A stretch of 64,000 nucleotides of DNA from an uncultured Paracoccaceae bacterium (GTDB taxonomy: Bacteria > Pseudomonadota > Alphaproteobacteria > Rhodobacterales > Rhodobacteraceae), in NCBI GenBank assembly GCA_947500005.1, contig CANMQJ010000002.1:1-64000 (forward strand). The letters are read 5' to 3'. Of the stretch, positions 61,050 through 64,000 are shown piece after piece. Each line of letters opens with the position of its first letter. Positions within the stretch are counted from its first letter, which is position 1. The position numbers and the translations under genes were made by a program. Below the pieces are notes generated by a model. It saw nothing but the letters and a program-made list of their open reading frames with translations. It made no database searches and was not told the origin of the DNA.

Positions 61050-61877
61050 ATGCTGCGCGCGGTGCTCATCATGTCGGTCGCCATGTCCTGTGTCCCGCTC
61101 GGGGACATGGCCGGCAAGCTGCTGACTGCGGGCCAGGGCGCCGCCCCCGCCTTCGTCGCCTGGTCGCGCTTCGCCCTGGGCATGCTGATGATCCTTCCCT
61201 TCACACCCCCCGGAGCGGCCCGCCTGCTGCGCGACTGGCGCATCTGGCTGCGCGCGCTGCTGATCGCCGGCGGCATCCTGTCGATCCAGACGGCGCTCCG
61301 GACCGAGCCGCTGGCCGATGTCTTCGCTGCCTTCTTCATCGGCCCCATCGTCAGCTACGTCCTCTCCGCCCTGCTGCTGCGCGAACCGGTCACGCCCCTG
61401 CGAAACGCCTGCATGGTACTGGGGTTCCTCGGCGTGCTGCTGGTGGTGCGCCCGGGCTTCGGCGGCGGCGCGGGGCTGGTCTTCGCCCTTCTGGCGGGAG
61501 TCTTCTACGGCTGCTTCCTCACCGCCTCGCGCTGGCTCTCCCATCTCGGCCCGCCGCAGGCGCTGATGTTCACCCAGCTGGTGATCGCCGGGCTGGTCCT
61601 GACGCCCCTGGGCCTCGCGAACCTGCCACCCCTCGATGCCGCCACCGCCGGACTCACGCTGCTCAGCGCCACGGGCTCGCTCGCGGGAAACCTGCTTTTG
61701 CTCTACGCCTATGCCCGTGCGCCCGCCACGGTGCTCGCGCCCATGGTCTATTTCCAGCTCGCCGCCGCCACGGCGCTGGGCTGGGCCGTCTTCGCGGACC
61801 TGCCCGACGCGCTCACCTGGGCTGGTCTCGCCCTTGTCCTGGGTTCAGGTCTCGCCTCCGCGCTCCTGCGCCGCTGA
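61050..61877 (+). CDS. EamA/DMT family transporter
   Basis: A 275-residue membrane protein with ten predicted helices in two EamA repeats (first about 5-135, second about 140-272). The second-half closing segment [23 protein letters not shown] is typical. The substrate of such drug/metabolite transporters cannot be read. The ATG at 61050 is chosen at the start of the first helix; the open frame upstream is antisense to dacB. Its 3' end overlaps the nadD 3' end by 33 nt. Confidence 0.88.
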   Translation: MLRAVLIMSVAMSCVPLGDMAGKLLTAGQGAAPAFVAWSRFALGMLMILPFTPPGAARLLRDWRIWLRALLIAGGILSIQTALRTEPLADVFAAFFIGPIVSYVLSALLLREPVTPLRNACMVLGFLGVLLVVRPGFGGGAGLVFALLAGVFYGCFLTASRWLSHLGPPQALMFTQLVIAGLVLTPLGLANLPPLDAATAGLTLLSATGSLAGNLLLLYAYARAPATVLAPMVYFQLAAATALGWAVFADLPDALTWAGLALVLGSGLASALLRR

Positions 61878-62471
61878 CCATCCGCCCCGCGCCCGGATCG
61901 CGGTCGAGCTCAGATCGACCATGGGAATGTTCACGAAACACCAGGCCGGCGCTTCCGCCCGGCCCAGCAGGTGCCGCGCCTGCCCGTCCAGACGCCACGC
62001 CCCATAGGCCCGCGCCGCAACCGAGCGCAGCGCGCGCGCCCGGTCCCCCGGCCGCGCCACGACGCCCACCGGCACCGTCTCCATGATGTATCTCCACTCC
62101 TGCCAGCGATCCAGCTGCACCAGGTTGTCCGCGCCCATCACCCAGACAAAGCGCACACCCGGATACAGCGCCACCAGCCGCCGCAGCGTGTCCGCCGTGG
62201 CCCGCGTGCCCAGGCGCGCCTCGATATCGGTGATCTGGACCCGCGGATGCTCCATCACGGCCCGCGCCGCAGCGATCCGCCGCGCCAGCGGCGCGGGGCC
62301 GCGCGCCTTCAGCGGGTTGCCCGGAGAGACCAGCCACCACATCCGATCCAGGCCAAAGGCCTTCATCGCTTCCAGGGTGGCGCGCACATGCCCCTTGTGC
62401 GGCGGGTCAAAAGACCCCCCGAACAGACCGATCACCTGCCCCGGCCGCGCATATGGAAACCCGCATCGCAT
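61845..62471 (-). CDS. nadD: Nicotinate-nucleotide adenylyltransferase
   Basis: A 208-residue nucleotidyltransferase with [19 protein letters not shown] near the N-terminus and [10 protein letters not shown] near the C-terminus, the two NadD nucleotide motifs, plus [11 protein letters not shown]. It makes NaAD from NaMN and ATP in NAD synthesis. The ATG at 62471 gives the usual [11 protein letters not shown]-terminus; a TTG at 62483 is an alternative. It converges on the EamA gene. Confidence 0.93.
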   Translation of the reverse strand: MRCGFPYARPGQVIGLFGGSFDPPHKGHVRATLEAMKAFGLDRMWWLVSPGNPLKARGPAPLARRIAAARAVMEHPRVQITDIEARLGTRATADTLRRLVALYPGVRFVWVMGADNLVQLDRWQEWRYIMETVPVGVVARPGDRARALRSVAARAYGAWRLDGQARHLLGRAEAPAWCFVNIPMVDLSSTAIRARGGWSAAQERGGET

Positions 62472-62575
62472 TCCTTGAGGCAAAGCGCAAAATCCGCCCC
62501 GCCTGTCAACCGCCTCTCCCCGGCAAAAGCGACCCTATCCCCGCTTCATCTCTTTCCAAATACCTTCGGGGGGAA

Positions 62576-62608
62576 TTGAGCCGCAGGCTCAAGGGGGGCA
62601 GCGCCCCC
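62576..62608. repeat. Double-hairpin intergenic repeat element
   Basis: Two adjoining perfect stems: TTGAGCC-gca-GGCTCAA (62576-62592) and GGGGGC-agc-GCCCCC (62594-62608), preceded by CCTTCGGGGGG. This layout resembles dispersed intergenic repeats that I recall from Rhodobacteraceae genomes. It lies in the gap between the barrel protein gene and nadD. Confidence 0.55.
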
Positions 62609-62623
62609 TTTCCCCACCCGGCA

Positions 62624-62655
62624 AGACAAAAGGCCCGGGATCTCGCCCGGGCCTT
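62624..62655 (-). terminator. Rho-independent terminator of the outer-membrane protein gene
   Basis: A perfect 10-bp stem (62630-62639 with 62646-62655, 6-nt loop) is followed on the minus strand by TTTTG. It lies 26 nt after the stop of the leftward barrel gene. This is the clearest intrinsic terminator in the window. Confidence 0.8.
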
Positions 62656-62681
62656 CGTCATACGGCTTCCGCAAGCCTGAA

Positions 62682-63311
62682 TCAGAACTTGTACGAGGCG
62701 CGCAGATGCACCGTGCCGAAATCGACATCGTTGCCCGCGGCGCCGAAATCGTCGAACTTGTGGTACTGGTATTCACCGCCCACGACCCAGTCTTCCGAGA
62801 CCTTGTAGTCATAGCCGACGCCGACAACATAGCCCGGATCGTCGAAATCGATATTGGTCACGCCCGACACGCCGTCGAAATTGGTATAGGCGACACCGGC
62901 GCTGGCATAGAGCAGCCCGTCGCCCAGGTCACGGCCGCCGCGCACCTTCAGACGCGCGATGCCGTCGAAGCTGCCCGAGTTGCCGCCGCTGTTGAACGAC
63001 AGGTCCGACCAGTCATATTGCAGTTCCGGGCCGACGACCCAGTCGCCGAAATCCCACAGGTAACCGACATGGAAACCGCCGATCACGCCGTCGGTATCGA
63101 AGGTATTGGGCGGGGTGACGTCGAACTCGCCAAAGCCATAGCCCAGCTGGCCACCGACATAGCCGCCTTCCCAGTTTCCGGTGACCGGGGCCGCGGGCGC
63201 CACGGGGGCCGCGATGACCGGCTCGATGGTGGCGGGCTCGGTATTCCCGGCCAGCGCGCCCGTGGCGGCACCGCCGGCAAGAACGAGTGACAGCAGAACG
63301 GAATGTTTCAT
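62682..63311 (-). CDS. Outer-membrane beta-barrel protein (OmpA-like/Omp25 type)
   Basis: A 209-residue outer-membrane protein with a signal peptide (cleavage after ALA near residue 21), a Pro/Ala-rich linker (EPVIAAPVAPAAPVTG) and an eight-stranded barrel beginning NWEGGYVGGQLGYGFG, ending with the aromatic C-terminal strand VHLRASYKF. AAGGA precedes the ATG at 63311. It is a monocistronic gene with its own terminator. Confidence 0.9.
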   Translation of the reverse strand: MKHSVLLSLVLAGGAATGALAGNTEPATIEPVIAAPVAPAAPVTGNWEGGYVGGQLGYGFGEFDVTPPNTFDTDGVIGGFHVGYLWDFGDWVVGPELQYDWSDLSFNSGGNSGSFDGIARLKVRGGRDLGDGLLYASAGVAYTNFDGVSGVTNIDFDDPGYVVGVGYDYKVSEDWVVGGEYQYHKFDDFGAAGNDVDFGTVHLRASYKF

Positions 63312-63637
63312 TTCAGATATCCTTCGCAAGTCTTTTGATCCGGCCGCAGGGGCCGCTCGACCGCACCTATTCACCGCTGCGGGCAAGGGAACCCCCGCGC
63401 GCAGCTCCACTCGCGTCATGCGAGAAAACCCGCCTGTTGCGCTCTCCCGACCCGGCCGTTCCCCGCCGAGTGACAGGCCCGTCGGGAATCGTGATGGAAC
63501 TTTTTCGGACCGTCACCGCCCGGCACCGACCCCGCCGCGCGGGCGAATGATGCAGCATCCGCGTGGTCCGGATTGCCCCTGCCCCGCCCAACCTGTATCA
63601 GGCTGTGCGAAACGCAGGACCCGGATCGGAGCATTTC

Positions 63638-64000
63638 ATGGCCGCGAACAAATACGTCTACCACATGCAGGGCGTCTCCAAGACCTATCCCGGTGGCAAG
63701 AAGACCTTCGAGAACATCCACCTCTCCTTCCTGCCGGGGGTCAAGATCGGCGTCGTCGGCGTCAACGGCGCCGGTAAATCGACCCTGCTCAAGATCATGG
63801 CCGGGCTCGACACCGATTTCTCGGGCGAAGCCTGGGCCGCCGAAGGCGTCAAGGTCGGCTACCTCCCGCAGGAGCCGCAGCTCGACTCCGACCTCACCGT
63901 GCGCGAGAACGTGATGCTGGGCGTCGCGCCCAAAAAGGCCAAGCTCGACCGGTTCAACGAACTGGCGATGAATTATTCCGACGAGACCGCCGACGAGATG
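63638..64000 (+). CDS. ettA: Energy-dependent translational throttle protein EttA (ABC-F), 5' part
   Basis: The first 121 codons of an ABC-F ATPase, cut by the window end. MAANKYVYHMQGVSKTYPGG is the EttA opening, Walker A is GVNGAGKST (41-49), and the EttA-type VGYLPQEPQLD follows. EttA binds the ribosomal E site and gates translation with the ATP/ADP ratio. GGAG lies eight bases before the ATG. Confidence 0.93.
   Translation, partial: MAANKYVYHMQGVSKTYPGGKKTFENIHLSFLPGVKIGVVGVNGAGKSTLLKIMAGLDTDFSGEAWAAEGVKVGYLPQEPQLDSDLTVRENVMLGVAPKKAKLDRFNELAMNYSDETADEM

Overview
The window looks like a chromosomal segment of a Rhodobacteraceae (Roseobacter-group) alphaproteobacterium. The evidence is a class I lysyl-tRNA synthetase, dense TRAP, TTT and peptide-type ABC uptake systems, acyl-CoA and CoA-transferase chemistry, NadD and EttA of alphaproteobacterial type, and high GC that rises visibly towards the right end. 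There are no rRNA genes, complete tRNA genes or CRISPR arrays.

Bases 1-24950 look like the right-hand part of a genomic island. Its right edge is a 26-nt copy of a tRNA 3' end (24925-24950, best read as tRNA-Val) followed immediately by a tyrosine recombinase gene running leftwards and a frameshifted IS66 transposase remnant. Cargo from left to right: (a) a leftward catabolic operon, SDR-dctQ-dctM-dctP-SDR-SDR-FAD oxidoreductase (131-7184), with a divergent GntR/FCD regulator and glutathione transferase; (b) a dimethylformamidase-like large subunit, a decayed ABC permease, a peptide-type binding protein and a double-length class III CoA-transferase (8900-14975), with a divergent GlxA-type AraC regulator; (c) a complete dipeptide/oligopeptide-type ABC importer with a DUF1028 protein (16159-22012) and a divergent XRE-cupin regulator. 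The left end of the island is outside the window.

Bases 25223-36345 are an acyl-CoA catabolism cluster: MBL-fold hydrolase, acyl-CoA dehydrogenase, GntR regulator, an enoyl-CoA hydratase that has lost its catalytic middle, a biotin-dependent acyl-CoA carboxylase pair, AraC regulator, glutathione transferase, a BKACE-type enzyme and a second acyl-CoA dehydrogenase. The carboxylase, dehydrogenase and hydratase resemble the acyclic terpene/leucine (Atu/Liu) branch. A LuxR-type regulator fused to an apparently dead alpha/beta-hydrolase domain follows (36766-38535).

Bases 38548-46723 hold two divergent operons, SDR-TPP enzyme-PhyH dioxygenase leftwards and tctC-tctB-tctA-epimerase rightwards, with an IclR regulator at the end and an AT-rich palindrome between the operons.

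Bases 46824-64000 are mostly housekeeping or conserved Rhodobacteraceae genes: spermidine synthase-like membrane protein, small stress and redox proteins, an orphan ParA, a right-handed beta-helix protein, an acidic protein of unknown role, lysK with a leader hairpin, a LysR regulator, TerB-like protein, L,D-transpeptidase, DacB, an EamA transporter, nadD, a double-hairpin repeat, an outer-membrane beta-barrel protein and the 5' part of ettA. A recurring feature is a stable hairpin directly after each of three solute-binding protein genes (dctP, the Dpp binding protein, tctC).
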